This document shows, in pieces, positions 29,822-37,880 of a DNA stretch of 58,410 bases. The translations under genes and the position numbers were made by a program. Every line of letters begins with the position of its first letter. The stretch's first letter is position 1. Source of the DNA: an uncultured Chromatiaceae bacterium (GTDB taxonomy: Bacteria > Pseudomonadota > Gammaproteobacteria > DRLM01); contig CALZJG010000031.1 in the NCBI GenBank assembly GCA_945787555.1, positions 1-58,410 of the forward strand, read 5' to 3'. The notes below the pieces were generated by a model that saw nothing but the letters and a program-made list of their open reading frames with translations, was not told the DNA's origin and made no database searches.

Positions 29822-29838
29822 ATGAGGCCCTAGAGGAC

Positions 29839-29864
29839 GGTGGGCAGAGGTGACTCTGCCCACC
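29839..29864 (+). terminator. Strong hairpin between repeat-protein gene and the rest of the operon
   Basis: An 11-bp perfect stem (ggtgggcagag/ctctgcccacc) with loop gtga lies 18 bases after the repeat-protein stop. The following tract cttcccctctt is pyrimidine-rich but poor in T runs. It may act as a partial terminator or 3'-end stabiliser, giving more subunit mRNA than export-gene mRNA. Confidence 0.65.
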
Positions 29865-29892
29865 CTTCCCCTCTTACATAGGAAATGGCGAA

Positions 29893-30279
29893 ATGAATAG
29901 GACGCAACCGATGATCGCCATAAGAACATTGATGGCAGGTTTGTCAATCGCGGCTTTGTCCGCCTTGACTTGGCAGGTGTCTTTAGCAGGAGATATTGCC
30001 ACCGAGAGCACAACCATTGGTGAATTGGATGAATACGTTATCAGCGAATCGCAGCTGGACACCCAGCGAGCGAAGGGCGTAGATTTCTTACAATTCAACG
30101 AGAATGACTTGGACGCCAATCTGAATAACAACATTGTCAATGGCGGTAACACCGGCAATAACTCTGTGACGAATGACGCCTTTACCGGTGCCAGCGGATT
30201 CGCCACGGTAATACAAAACTCAGGCAATCATGTCATTATTCAAAACTCCACTATCGTCAATCTCACTATCGAAAAGTGA
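29893..30279 (+). CDS. Small secreted protein with amyloid-like C-terminus (FapA/FapB-like position)
   Basis: A 128-residue exported protein: signal peptide about residues 1-33 (hydrophobic LMAGLSIAALSALTW, ending VSLAG), then an acidic region, then the motif SESQLDTQRAKG (51-62), which resembles the ELxxxRGG processing motif of the GG-motif protein two genes on. The C-terminus is Asn-rich (LDANLNNNIVNGGNTGNNS) and ends TVIQNSGNHVIIQNSTIVN. That last motif matches the C-terminus of the SDN protein (AQNSGENSLIQQN). A minor subunit or nucleator is the likely role, by analogy with FapB; I cannot place it in a named family. Confidence 0.75.
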   Translation: MNRTQPMIAIRTLMAGLSIAALSALTWQVSLAGDIATESTTIGELDEYVISESQLDTQRAKGVDFLQFNENDLDANLNNNIVNGGNTGNNSVTNDAFTGASGFATVIQNSGNHVIIQNSTIVNLTIEK

Positions 30280-30292
30280 GATCAATGAGCTG

Positions 30293-31003
30293 ATGGCCGG
30301 CAGCGGGATACGTCTCGTCCTTATTATCGCCGCCATGTCGGCGATTTCGTTTTTCTTGTCGCAGCGCGTCTCTTATGCCTCCGACGTCTACCTTAGCGAC
30401 TCGCTCTCAGCGGTAACTATTCCAGTCACCAGCACCCATGAGAGGACTTTCTTCCAAACTGTAAAACAGCAGTTTGACTTTAGCTGTGGCTCAGCGGCGG
30501 TGGCCACCCTGCTGTCTTATCATTACCGCCAGCCCGTATCCGAGAAGGAAGTGTTCTTCGACATGTATCAGCGTGGCAATAAGGCCAAGATTCGCAAAGA
30601 AGGCTTCTCCTTACTGGACGTGAAAATCTATTTAGAATCTCGCGGACTTAAAGCCGATGGTTTTAAGCTGCCGTTAGACAAAATTCAACAAATCGGGGTG
30701 CCATCTATCGTGCTGATTAATGACGAGGGATACAATCATTTCATTGTACTAAAAGGTATTTCATCCACTGAGGTGCTGGCGGGTGACCCGGCAAAAGGGA
30801 TACGCACTATCCCACGCACCGACTTTGAACGCATGTGGAATGGGATTGTGTTCCTCATCAGATCACGTCGTGATATTGCATCACAGCACTACAACACTGA
30901 CAAAGAATGGCAGGTGGTCGCCAAAGCCCCCGTCGACCAGCCGATCGCAAGAGACTCCATTGCCAACTTGACACTCATGTTACGTGGGCCGAATGAGTTC
31001 TAG
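30293..31003 (+). CDS. Stand-alone C39 cysteine peptidase, FapD-like
   Basis: A 236-residue C39-family peptidase with an N-terminal signal or anchor (residues 6-29) and no ABC transporter attached. ATG at 30293 is preferred: an upstream in-frame ATG would overlap the previous gene by 50 bp. The catalytic triad is intact: C65 in QQFDFSCGSAAVATLL (Gln of the oxyanion hole just before), H149 in YNHFIVLKG, and D165 in AGDPAKG. Bacteriocin-type C39 enzymes cut after double-glycine leaders; FapD of Pseudomonas Fap operons is the nearest system with a stand-alone copy. It probably processes the GG-motif neighbour and perhaps the small subunit, in the periplasm. Confidence 0.88.
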   Translation: MAGSGIRLVLIIAAMSAISFFLSQRVSYASDVYLSDSLSAVTIPVTSTHERTFFQTVKQQFDFSCGSAAVATLLSYHYRQPVSEKEVFFDMYQRGNKAKIRKEGFSLLDVKIYLESRGLKADGFKLPLDKIQQIGVPSIVLINDEGYNHFIVLKGISSTEVLAGDPAKGIRTIPRTDFERMWNGIVFLIRSRRDIASQHYNTDKEWQVVAKAPVDQPIARDSIANLTLMLRGPNEF

Positions 31004-31005
31004 AG

Positions 31006-31533
31006 ATGATTAGCTCAAGCATAAATCCAATTACTATTTCATGCGCAATCGCGCTGTGCTTGATGCAGGCGGTCTCGTGGACCTCGCACGCCGACTCATT
31101 GACTGGCGATTCTTTATCGATGCATACACCTTTGACTGACCATGAGCTTTCGTCCTTACGAGGTGGCTTCATCACTACGCAGGGCGTAGAAATCACCATT
31201 GGATACGAGCAACTCGTCTATATGGACAATCAGTTAGAGAGCGCACTTAACGTAGACTTATCAGGGCTTATCAATGCACCAAATGGCCAACTGCCAGGTT
31301 TCGGGCAGTTATTTCGCATGAATGTGTTGCCACAAGGAGGTCGGGCCCCAGACACGCGGGCCGTATTGGGCAGTGACCTAGCAGGCTACTTGACACTCAT
31401 TCAGAATAGCCTAAACGATAAGACCATACACAATATCAATGTTCTTGATGTAGGCGTAAAAAACGTCGGTTTTTTTCAATCCAGGGGCCTGAGTCAACTA
31501 TTGGATCATCAATTAACACAGGCAGTACGCTGA
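31006..31533 (+). CDS. Secreted protein with double-glycine processing motif, FapE-like position
   Basis: A 175-residue exported protein starting 2 bp after the C39 gene's stop. A signal-like N-terminus (about residues 1-29, ending SHA) is followed by PLTDHELSSLRGGF. Counting back from the second Gly (G54 = -1) gives G at -2, L at -4, L at -7, E at -8 and L at -12, which is the consensus for C39 leader cleavage. The remaining 120 residues are moderately hydrophobic with several Asn and Gly (SGLINAPNGQLPGFGQ, YLTLIQNSLNDKTIHNINVL). The arrangement, peptidase followed by candidate substrate, matches fapD-fapE. Sequence similarity to FapE cannot be shown by eye. Confidence 0.78.
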   Translation: MISSSINPITISCAIALCLMQAVSWTSHADSLTGDSLSMHTPLTDHELSSLRGGFITTQGVEITIGYEQLVYMDNQLESALNVDLSGLINAPNGQLPGFGQLFRMNVLPQGGRAPDTRAVLGSDLAGYLTLIQNSLNDKTIHNINVLDVGVKNVGFFQSRGLSQLLDHQLTQAVR

Positions 31534-31558
31534 TCAAATATATAGTCCAATTTGATCA
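31531..31558. repeat. Perfect inverted repeat after the GG-motif gene
   Basis: TGATCAAAT (31531-31539) and ATTTGATCA (31550-31558) form a 9-bp perfect inverted repeat with a 10-bp spacer, beginning at the stop codon. AT-rich stems are poor terminators, so an operator for the next two genes is possible. The half-sites contain TTGAT/ATCAA, as in FNR-type sites, but the spacing does not fit. Confidence 0.6.
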
Positions 31559-31655
31559 CCGAGCTTAATCGCCATGGAACAGACAGGCTGTAGTTGCAAT
31601 CGAGCAATCGATGCGTATCGATACTATTTTAGAGTATTATTCCGAGGGTATGTTT

Positions 31656-32072
31656 ATGAGTAATATTAAGCACGGCTATTTTACGGCAGTTTTGTTGGCA
31701 GGTGGAATGGCGCTGATGGGTAGCGCACTAGCGGATGAATCAGCCACCAACAGCGCGGCCGACTTGAAGAATATGAGCGAGCGCATTACCGAGCAAACCG
31801 GAGAACTGTTTACACAACAGCGCACCATTCAGGAAGAGCTCGACCGCCTCGCTGATCAACGGCGTATGCTGGAAGAGCGAGAACGCCAGTTGGTAAGCTC
31901 ACTCGTCGAACACGAACGCAGCTTGGATACACAGCGCAGCTCGCTAGAAGATATGGAACGGCAACTTGTTGAGCAGAAAAAAGCCTATGAGCAGCAGCGC
32001 CGCAAATTCGAAGAGATCAGAGGAAAATTTTCTACTAATAACAACACAACCTCCACCGTGAGCCGTCGCTGA
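31656..32072 (+). CDS. Periplasmic coiled-coil protein
   Basis: A 138-residue exported protein. ATG at 31656 with GAGGG about 8 bases upstream gives the signal peptide MSNIKHGYFTAVLLAGGMALMGSALA. Nearly all the mature protein (about residues 35-125) is heptad-rich and full of Glu, Arg and Gln (RITEQTGELFTQQRTIQEEL, RMLEERERQLVSSL), predicting a long coiled coil. The C-terminus is short and polar (SSTVSRR-like). The next gene carries a similar coiled coil at its own N-terminus, suggesting the two proteins pair in the periplasm. No family name can be assigned. Confidence 0.75.
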   Translation: MSNIKHGYFTAVLLAGGMALMGSALADESATNSAADLKNMSERITEQTGELFTQQRTIQEELDRLADQRRMLEERERQLVSSLVEHERSLDTQRSSLEDMERQLVEQKKAYEQQRRKFEEIRGKFSTNNNTTSTVSRR

Positions 32073-32101
32073 CGATTCGTTGATATATAGATAAGTACGC
32101 G

Positions 32102-33634
32102 GTGTTTTCAGTCAACATATCAGCCCTATTAAGAATGGGGGGGTGCGTCGCGCGTCGACGACGCTCCCCGCCTCTACGTTCACATCGCGCCGTCGCCGCT
32201 GTGTCCCTACTGTTTTGTCTTGTTTGTCATCCGGCATGGGCGCAAGATGCCGCCACTGGAGCGCCACCCACACTCGACGCGTCACCGGATAAGCTGCTCG
32301 AGGAGTTTGAATCTCTCACACAAGAGAGGCAACGTATCCAAGAACAAGAGCGCGAAGTAGAAAAGGCACTGGAGCAACAAAAAAGGCGCATGGAGTCGCA
32401 GCGTAAAAAACTTCAGGATCAAGCCGAACGCATTACGGAACAACAGCGCATATTCGAGGAACAACAACGCCGTCTTGAATCCCTGCGTCTACAAATTGAA
32501 GAGCTGGCACAACCACCGATCATTCCCATTCCGCCTGAGCCCCCTACTCCGGATGAAAAACCCCCGGTTGCCCCTCCAGCGCCAACTCCGGCGCCTCAGC
32601 CAATGCGAAAGCCAAAACCAGCACCTCCAACGACGGCTAAAGAAGCCGCGCCGCCCCAGGAGGATGAAGACGCAGCTCCTTCCAAACCAGTGGGTCAGGC
32701 ACCCGAAACAGCGAAGACCCAGCCATTACAGGTCGCAGACATCATCGATCAACGTGGCGTACTCACACCGCGTGGCACGATCGTCGTCGAGCCTACTTTC
32801 CAATACAGCAATTCCTCCGTATACCGAGTCGCCCTTGACGGTTTCACCGTCATCCCAGCACTCAGCATCGGCGCCATAGACATACGCTCGGTGAGTCGGA
32901 ATACGGTGACGGCGGCAGTGGGATTGCGCTATGGCATCACCAACCGATTCGAAATAGAAACGAGACTGCCTTATATATCACGCAGCGACAGCACCACGAC
33001 ACGGCCTTTGGCCACTCCTGCTGATAGAGAAACAACCACCAAAGTCGAAGGTGATGGCATCGGCGACATCGAGTTGGGCCTGCATTATCAAATCAACCGT
33101 GGTGGACCGGGTCGCCCCTTTTACGTCGGCAATCTACGCATCAAGTCGCACACAGGTTCAGATCCCTTTGACGTGGACACCGATCCTGCGACGGGTTTGC
33201 AAACCAGTCTGCCCACTGGTACCGGTTTTTGGGGCGTGCAACCGAGCATGACGATCAGCCTGCCGTCCGACCCCGCGGTATTTTTCGGTAATGTCAGCTA
33301 CCTCTGGAATATTAAACGCGACATCGACTCGGAAACCGGAGAGATCGATCCCGGCAACGCCTTCGGACTGAGCATGGGGATGGGCTTAGCACTGAATCAA
33401 CGTGCATCACTGAGTCTCGGCTATAGCCATAGCTCGGTGCAGCCGACCAAACAGAACGGCAAACGGGTACAGGGTTCCAACACGCTACAAATCGGCAGCC
33501 TACTGATCGGCATGTCACATAGGATCGGCAAGCGGAGCAACCTTAATGTATCGGTTGCGGCGGGTGTAACAGAAGACGCGCCAGACATCCAGTTTTCAAT
33601 TCGACTGCCCAGCTCATTCTCGCTATTGGACTGA
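32102..33634 (+). CDS. FapF-like outer-membrane beta-barrel protein with coiled-coil N-terminus
   Basis: A 510-residue (GTG at 32102) or 499-residue (ATG at 32135) exported protein; neither start has a strong ribosome site. Signal peptide about residues 27-48 ending AWA|QDA, coiled coil 64-134 (EQQRIFEEQQRRLESLRLQIEEL), Pro/Ala/Glu linker 137-205, then an alternating beta-rich region (about 210-510) resembling the MetA-pathway phenol/Fap transporter family barrels: TIVVEPTFQYSNSS, VGLRYGITNRFEIETRLPY, GIGDIELGLHYQI. This coiled-coil/linker/barrel order is that of FapF, the trimeric outer-membrane exporter of Fap subunits. The barrel-family label is from overall look, so it needs a profile search. 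Confidence 0.8.
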   Translation: MFSVNISALLRMGGCVARRRRSPPLRSHRAVAAVSLLFCLVCHPAWAQDAATGAPPTLDASPDKLLEEFESLTQERQRIQEQEREVEKALEQQKRRMESQRKKLQDQAERITEQQRIFEEQQRRLESLRLQIEELAQPPIIPIPPEPPTPDEKPPVAPPAPTPAPQPMRKPKPAPPTTAKEAAPPQEDEDAAPSKPVGQAPETAKTQPLQVADIIDQRGVLTPRGTIVVEPTFQYSNSSVYRVALDGFTVIPALSIGAIDIRSVSRNTVTAAVGLRYGITNRFEIETRLPYISRSDSTTTRPLATPADRETTTKVEGDGIGDIELGLHYQINRGGPGRPFYVGNLRIKSHTGSDPFDVDTDPATGLQTSLPTGTGFWGVQPSMTISLPSDPAVFFGNVSYLWNIKRDIDSETGEIDPGNAFGLSMGMGLALNQRASLSLGYSHSSVQPTKQNGKRVQGSNTLQIGSLLIGMSHRIGKRSNLNVSVAAGVTEDAPDIQFSIRLPSSFSLLD

Positions 33635-33646
33635 GCGCTTGGGCAA

Positions 33647-34195
33647 TCAAGGTAAATGGAAGAAGCGTTCGCGATAGTAACGCAACTCAGTGATGGAATC
33701 CTTGATATCGTCCAGTGCTAAATGAGAGCTTTCCTTATTGAATCCTGCGTACAAGTCAGGCGACCAGCGCCGCGCCAATTCCTTTACCGTGCTCACATCC
33801 AAATTTCGGTAATGAAAATAACGCTCTAATTCCGGCATGCAACGGGCGAGAAAACGACGATCCTGGCAAATACTATTGCCGCACATGGGTGAGGCCCCGA
33901 CAGGGACATATTGAGCTAAAAATTCGATGGTCTCGCGCTGCGCCTTCGCTTCATCCACGCGACTGGCCTTGACTCGCTCGATGAGCCCGGATTTACCATG
34001 TTGGTTCGTATTCCAATCGTCCATGCTGTCCAGTATTACGTCCGACTGATGGACGGCCAACATTGGCCCCTCAGCGAGTATATTGAGTTGCGTATCGGTG
34101 ATGATGGTGGCAATCTCGATAATATAGTCCCGGCTGGTATCCAAGCCGGTCATTTCCAAGTCGATCCAGATTAAATTCATAGGATCTTGAGCCAT
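33647..34195 (-). CDS. orn: Oligoribonuclease
   Basis: A DEDDh 3'-5' exonuclease of 182 residues that degrades nano-RNAs and c-di-GMP-derived pGpG. Motifs: [12 protein letters not shown] (DxE), [18 protein letters not shown], and the final [18 protein letters not shown] with the conserved His and Asp. Convergent with the FapF-like gene (12 bp between stops) and divergent from the M48 peptidase gene. Being next to rsgA and the M48 gene is usual in gammaproteobacteria. Confidence 0.97.
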   Translation of the reverse strand: MAQDPMNLIWIDLEMTGLDTSRDYIIEIATIITDTQLNILAEGPMLAVHQSDVILDSMDDWNTNQHGKSGLIERVKASRVDEAKAQRETIEFLAQYVPVGASPMCGNSICQDRRFLARCMPELERYFHYRNLDVSTVKELARRWSPDLYAGFNKESSHLALDDIKDSITELRYYRERFFHLP

Positions 34196-34282
34196 TATTT
34201 CATTCCCCTACTGTTTCAGAACAAAAATGCACCCGCATTGTAACAAAAGCTTCCCGCTCACGCGGCAAAGTCGAGTGGCAGC

Positions 34283-35527
34283 ATGAATTGGTTCTCATGG
34301 CTATTTTTATCACTACTGCTCATCACCGCCCTAGTCGAAATTGGGCTGGCCCGACGCCAACTCACTACGCTAATGCGGCATCGCGACCGAGTCCCTGACG
34401 CCTTCCGCTCCCGCGTTTCTCTCCAGTCACACCAAAGAGCGGCCGATTACGGTATGGCGCGGTTGCGTCTCGAATTCATGGAAATCGCCGTTAGCACACT
34501 CCTTATCGCGACCTGGACGGTGGGCGGCGGCGTCGCTGGACTGGATACACTATGGCGCCAGCTGGAATGGGGAGCTTTGGTCACTGGCATCGCCGTCATC
34601 ATTAGTGCGCTCTTGCTCATGAGTATGTTGGAACTGCCCCTGGTCGCCTATCGCACATTCGTCATCGAGGAGCGCTATGGTTTCAACAAAACGACCCCCG
34701 GGTTATTCATGCGCGACACCTTTAAGCAAGGCGCCCTCATCGCGGCCTTGGGCATCCCATTGACGGCAATAATATTGTTTTTGCTCGATAACGCTGGCTC
34801 CATATGGTGGCTGTATGCTTGGGCGGTATGGATGGGGTTCACCGGCTTGATCATGTGGGGATATCCTTCCTTCGTCGCCCCTCTGTTCAACACCTTCAAA
34901 ACACTCGAAAACGTCGCACTCAACCAACGCATCGTCGCCTTGCTCGAACGTTGCGGCTTCACCAGCAAAGGTATCTACGTCATGGACGGCTCGAAGCGCA
35001 GCGGCCACGGCAACGCCTATTTCGCCGGGCTGGGCACCAATAAGCGCATCGTATTTTTCGACACCCTGCTAAGCTGCCTAACAGCCGACGAGATCATCGC
35101 CGTGCTGGCCCATGAGCTAGGCCATTACAAACGCAAACATGTGCACAAACGACTGCTAAGCATGGCGCTGATCAGCTTGGCGGGCTTTGGCCTGCTGGGC
35201 TTGCTCATCGACCAAGCCTGGTTCTACAGCGGCCTGGGTGTGCAAACCCCGTCCTCTCACACGGCGCTGTTGTTGTTCATGCTGGCCAGCCCGGTATTCA
35301 TGTCCCTGTTTCGCCCCTGGTCGAGCTACTGGATGCGGCGTCATGAATTCGAGGCCGATGATTTCGCCTCCCAGCATACCGATCCGCACCATCTCATCAC
35401 CGCCTTAGTCAAGCTCTATCAGGAAAATGCCGCGACGCTAACGCCCGACCCCTGGTACTCGGCCTACCATGACTCCCATCCTCCGGCGCCCGTGCGCATC
35501 TCCCACCTCGCCGGCAAACTCGGTTAA
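34283..35527 (+). CDS. M48-family (Ste24-type) membrane metallopeptidase
   Basis: A 414-residue integral-membrane zinc peptidase related to CAAX prenyl protease Ste24 and HtpX. The zinc motif is in VLAHELGHYKRKHVHK (HELGH), followed by EFEADDFASQH with the third ligand Glu. Hydrophobic segments lie about residues 3-20, 70-120, 150-190 and 290-345. GSKRSGHGNAYFAGLGTNKRIVFFDTLL is typical of the family. Bacterial members take part in membrane protein quality control; the target is unknown. Confidence 0.93.
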   Translation: MNWFSWLFLSLLLITALVEIGLARRQLTTLMRHRDRVPDAFRSRVSLQSHQRAADYGMARLRLEFMEIAVSTLLIATWTVGGGVAGLDTLWRQLEWGALVTGIAVIISALLLMSMLELPLVAYRTFVIEERYGFNKTTPGLFMRDTFKQGALIAALGIPLTAIILFLLDNAGSIWWLYAWAVWMGFTGLIMWGYPSFVAPLFNTFKTLENVALNQRIVALLERCGFTSKGIYVMDGSKRSGHGNAYFAGLGTNKRIVFFDTLLSCLTADEIIAVLAHELGHYKRKHVHKRLLSMALISLAGFGLLGLLIDQAWFYSGLGVQTPSSHTALLLFMLASPVFMSLFRPWSSYWMRRHEFEADDFASQHTDPHHLITALVKLYQENAATLTPDPWYSAYHDSHPPAPVRISHLAGKLG

Positions 35528-35574
35528 AGTACTGTCTATCGTACTCAGCTCCACCCTACAGGAGACAAGCGCCC

Positions 35575-35856
35575 ATGAGCCCCATTCGTTTAATTGCCCT
35601 CGCCTTTTGTCTCGGCCTGCCTTGGGCCGCACAGGCCACTGACATAGACAACGGCACCACGCTCGTCGCCAGCCAATGCCAAAGCTGTCACGACAATAGC
35701 ATCTTCACTCGACCCGACAGCATCATCCACTCCTACGGCGCCTTGCAACGACGCGTAAAATTCTGTGAATCGATGAGCAAACTGCATTGGTCAGATGGGC
35801 AAATCAAGGATGCAGTGGCCTACCTCAATCAAACCTATTACAAGTACTCCAAGTAA
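35575..35856 (+). CDS. Small periplasmic cytochrome c
   Basis: A 93-residue single-haem cytochrome c. The signal peptide (MSPIRLIALAFCLGLPWAAQA) is followed by a CQSCH haem site at about residue 37 and a Met ligand probably in SMSKLHWSD. AGGAGA lies upstream of the ATG. It resembles the short, monohaem c-type proteins found next to rsgA/orn in sulfur and nitrogen-cycling proteobacteria. An extra Cys in RVKFCESM is unusual for this class. The redox partner is not identifiable from the window. Confidence 0.88.
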   Translation: MSPIRLIALAFCLGLPWAAQATDIDNGTTLVASQCQSCHDNSIFTRPDSIIHSYGALQRRVKFCESMSKLHWSDGQIKDAVAYLNQTYYKYSK

Positions 35857-35870
35857 AGCTTGCCCTACGC

Positions 35871-36815
35871 ATGAGCCCAACCGCCGCCAGCCTAGACAAA
35901 ACAACCATTGAAGCGAATAGCGACTCAGTGGGCCTGATCATCAGCCACTTTGGCGCCGCCTTGGCGGTGGAATCCATCGACGGCGAACTTTACCGCTGCA
36001 GCGCACGCAAACGACTCGGCGCCTTGGTATGCGGCGACCGGGTATTGTGGCAGCCGACCCAGGATCAAGACGGCGTCATCACCGAGCTACTACCACGCAG
36101 CAGCTTACTCTCACGCCCCGACGCACGCGGCCGCTTGAAACCCGTAGCCGCCAATGTCAGTCAACTGCTCGTGGTTGTCGCGCCACGCAACGGTGGTCCA
36201 GCACAGCTTTTCGATGAATTAGTGGATCGTTATCTGGTCGCGGCGGAACTCAGTGAGGTCCATCCCGCCATCGTCATCAACAAGACCGATTTGGTGAGTA
36301 AGGATGAACGCACGCGCATCGACGCGGCGGCTGAGGCTTATCGCCGCATCGGATATCCAGTGCTACTCACCAGCACTAAAGCACGCCATGGCTTAGACGA
36401 TCTTGTGGCACAATTACGCGAACAAACCAGCGTGTTCGTGGGTCAATCCGGGGTGGGGAAATCATCGTTAGTGCAAGCGTTGCTACCGGAATTGGAGATC
36501 CGCATCGCCGCGGTCTCAGAGGCAACGGGCTTGGGACGCCACACGACCACCACCACCACACTCTATCATTTGCCCCAGGGCGGAGATCTTGTCGATTCGC
36601 CCGGTGTGCGCGAATTCGGTCTGTGGCATGTCTCGGCGGCGGAATTGGCGCGCGGCTTCATCGAGTTCAGCCGCTACTCTACGGCGTGTAAATTCAATAA
36701 CTGTCTGCATCGTGGCGAGCCGGAATGCGCGGTGGAGGAAGCGGCACGACGCCACGAAATCGATATGGCGCGCCTGCGCAGCTACCGCAATATTTTGAAA
36801 GAAACCATAACCTAA
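35871..36815 (+). CDS. rsgA: Small ribosomal subunit biogenesis GTPase RsgA
   Basis: RsgA releases late assembly factors from the 30S subunit. The 314-residue protein has an OB fold, then a circularly permuted GTPase domain: G4 NKTDLVS, G1 GQSGVGKSSL, G3 DSPGVREFGL, with the TT motif after GRHTTTTTTLYH. The zinc-binding C-terminus is CKFNNCLHRGEPEC. ATG at 35871 gives the family N-terminus (14 bp after the cytochrome gene stop), so the two may share a transcript. Confidence 0.95.
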   Translation: MSPTAASLDKTTIEANSDSVGLIISHFGAALAVESIDGELYRCSARKRLGALVCGDRVLWQPTQDQDGVITELLPRSSLLSRPDARGRLKPVAANVSQLLVVVAPRNGGPAQLFDELVDRYLVAAELSEVHPAIVINKTDLVSKDERTRIDAAAEAYRRIGYPVLLTSTKARHGLDDLVAQLREQTSVFVGQSGVGKSSLVQALLPELEIRIAAVSEATGLGRHTTTTTTLYHLPQGGDLVDSPGVREFGLWHVSAAELARGFIEFSRYSTACKFNNCLHRGEPECAVEEAARRHEIDMARLRSYRNILKETIT

Positions 36816-36946
36816 GGAACCGCTTAATAGTCGAGGTCGCACCCCGCTCGCCGGGTAACTGCAAACCCCCAGACCGCACTTTGCGATATTTCTGGGATAG
36901 CTCGTCGCGACCCACAGCGCTTGCTGAGCGTCGCCATACGCTCAGC

Positions 36947-37420
36947 TTACCTCGGCGGCTGACAAGAAGAAGCCTCGCTTTCATCTTGCTGTATGTGCAA
37001 GGTGGCGCGCAGCCAATCCGCGTTATCCACCACATCGGCGAGAGTGGCGCCATCCAGCACCGCCATGAAGGCACGCTGCGCCTGATAGAGTGCACCCTTG
37101 AGAAAACAAGCGGCGGTAATCGGACAACTGTTTTTTTCTTTGTTAAAACACTCCACTAATTCGAAGTTCATTTCCGTCTTGCGCACGACGTCGCCGATGC
37201 CAATTTCCGCGGGAGGTCGTGCCAACTCTAGCCCACCACCACGCCCTCGCGTGGTTTTGATGAAGCCGTGATTACCCAGATTATGGACCACTTTCACTAG
37301 ATGATTGCGCGAGATGCCATAGGCATCGGCGATCTGATTGATGGTAACAGTGCGATGGCGGCTCAATCCCAGATACAGCAACACGCGTAGTGAGTAGTCC
37401 GTGTATAGCGTCAACTGCAT
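36947..37420 (-). CDS. nsrR: Rrf2-family NO-sensing repressor NsrR-like
   Basis: A 157-residue Rrf2 winged-helix regulator. The N-terminal MQLTLYTDYSLRVLLYLGL and INQIADAYGISRNHLVKVVHNLGNHGFI are typical of NsrR. The [Fe-S] ligands are C91, C99 and C105 (ECFNKEKNSCPITAACFLKGAL). NsrR senses nitric oxide and represses NO-detoxification genes. No NO reductase or Hmp is in the window. It is the last gene of the minus-strand chain that includes the membrane protein and the sugar dehydrogenase. A shorter alternative start is not needed. Confidence 0.92.
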   Translation of the reverse strand: MQLTLYTDYSLRVLLYLGLSRHRTVTINQIADAYGISRNHLVKVVHNLGNHGFIKTTRGRGGGLELARPPAEIGIGDVVRKTEMNFELVECFNKEKNSCPITAACFLKGALYQAQRAFMAVLDGATLADVVDNADWLRATLHIQQDESEASSCQPPR

Positions 37421-37467
37421 TATGCCTCTCCCAGGCGTCCCTTCCTCCCATACCAAGCTATGGTTGG

Positions 37468-37872
37468 TTATTCACCTATAGCCGTCTCCGGTTTCACCAG
37501 AATAGCGGCAGTGGCCACCACCAAACCGCGCACCAACAAGATCGCCTTGCCCTGGCTGCGATGGTCACTGCGAGCTTCCTCCTCACCATTGATCATCTTA
37601 CGCGCACTCATAATTTGAAGATAGTACAAGCCGTATAGCGTGATCACCAAGCCGACGTGCAACCAAATCAGGAAAGAGAAAATCTCTTCTTGCTCTATCA
37701 AGCGCTTGTACCAATCCCGACTAGCATAAAGATAAAATGGCATAGCCAAGTCGAAGAGGATGATGGAGCTCATCACCGGCATATGCAACCATCGATGCCG
37801 CGATTGGAAATATGCAAATACCATGATCAGATAGCTGATAACAGCGACCGATACTATTTCATAATCAATCAT
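37468..37872 (-). CDS. Hypothetical membrane protein
   Basis: A 134-residue protein with three or four hydrophobic segments (about 5-23, 32-50, 65-87 and 110-125), predicted in the inner membrane. I cannot place it in a family; DUF420-like is one possibility. It lies between the sugar dehydrogenase gene (8 bp away) and nsrR (47 bp away) in the same direction, so a link to NsrR or to respiratory metabolism is plausible. The C-terminus carries a charged cytoplasmic tail (GEEEARSDHRSQGK). Confidence 0.72.
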   Translation of the reverse strand: MIDYEIVSVAVISYLIMVFAYFQSRHRWLHMPVMSSIILFDLAMPFYLYASRDWYKRLIEQEEIFSFLIWLHVGLVITLYGLYYLQIMSARKMINGEEEARSDHRSQGKAILLVRGLVVATAAILVKPETAIGE

Positions 37873-37880
37873 TCAATCTC

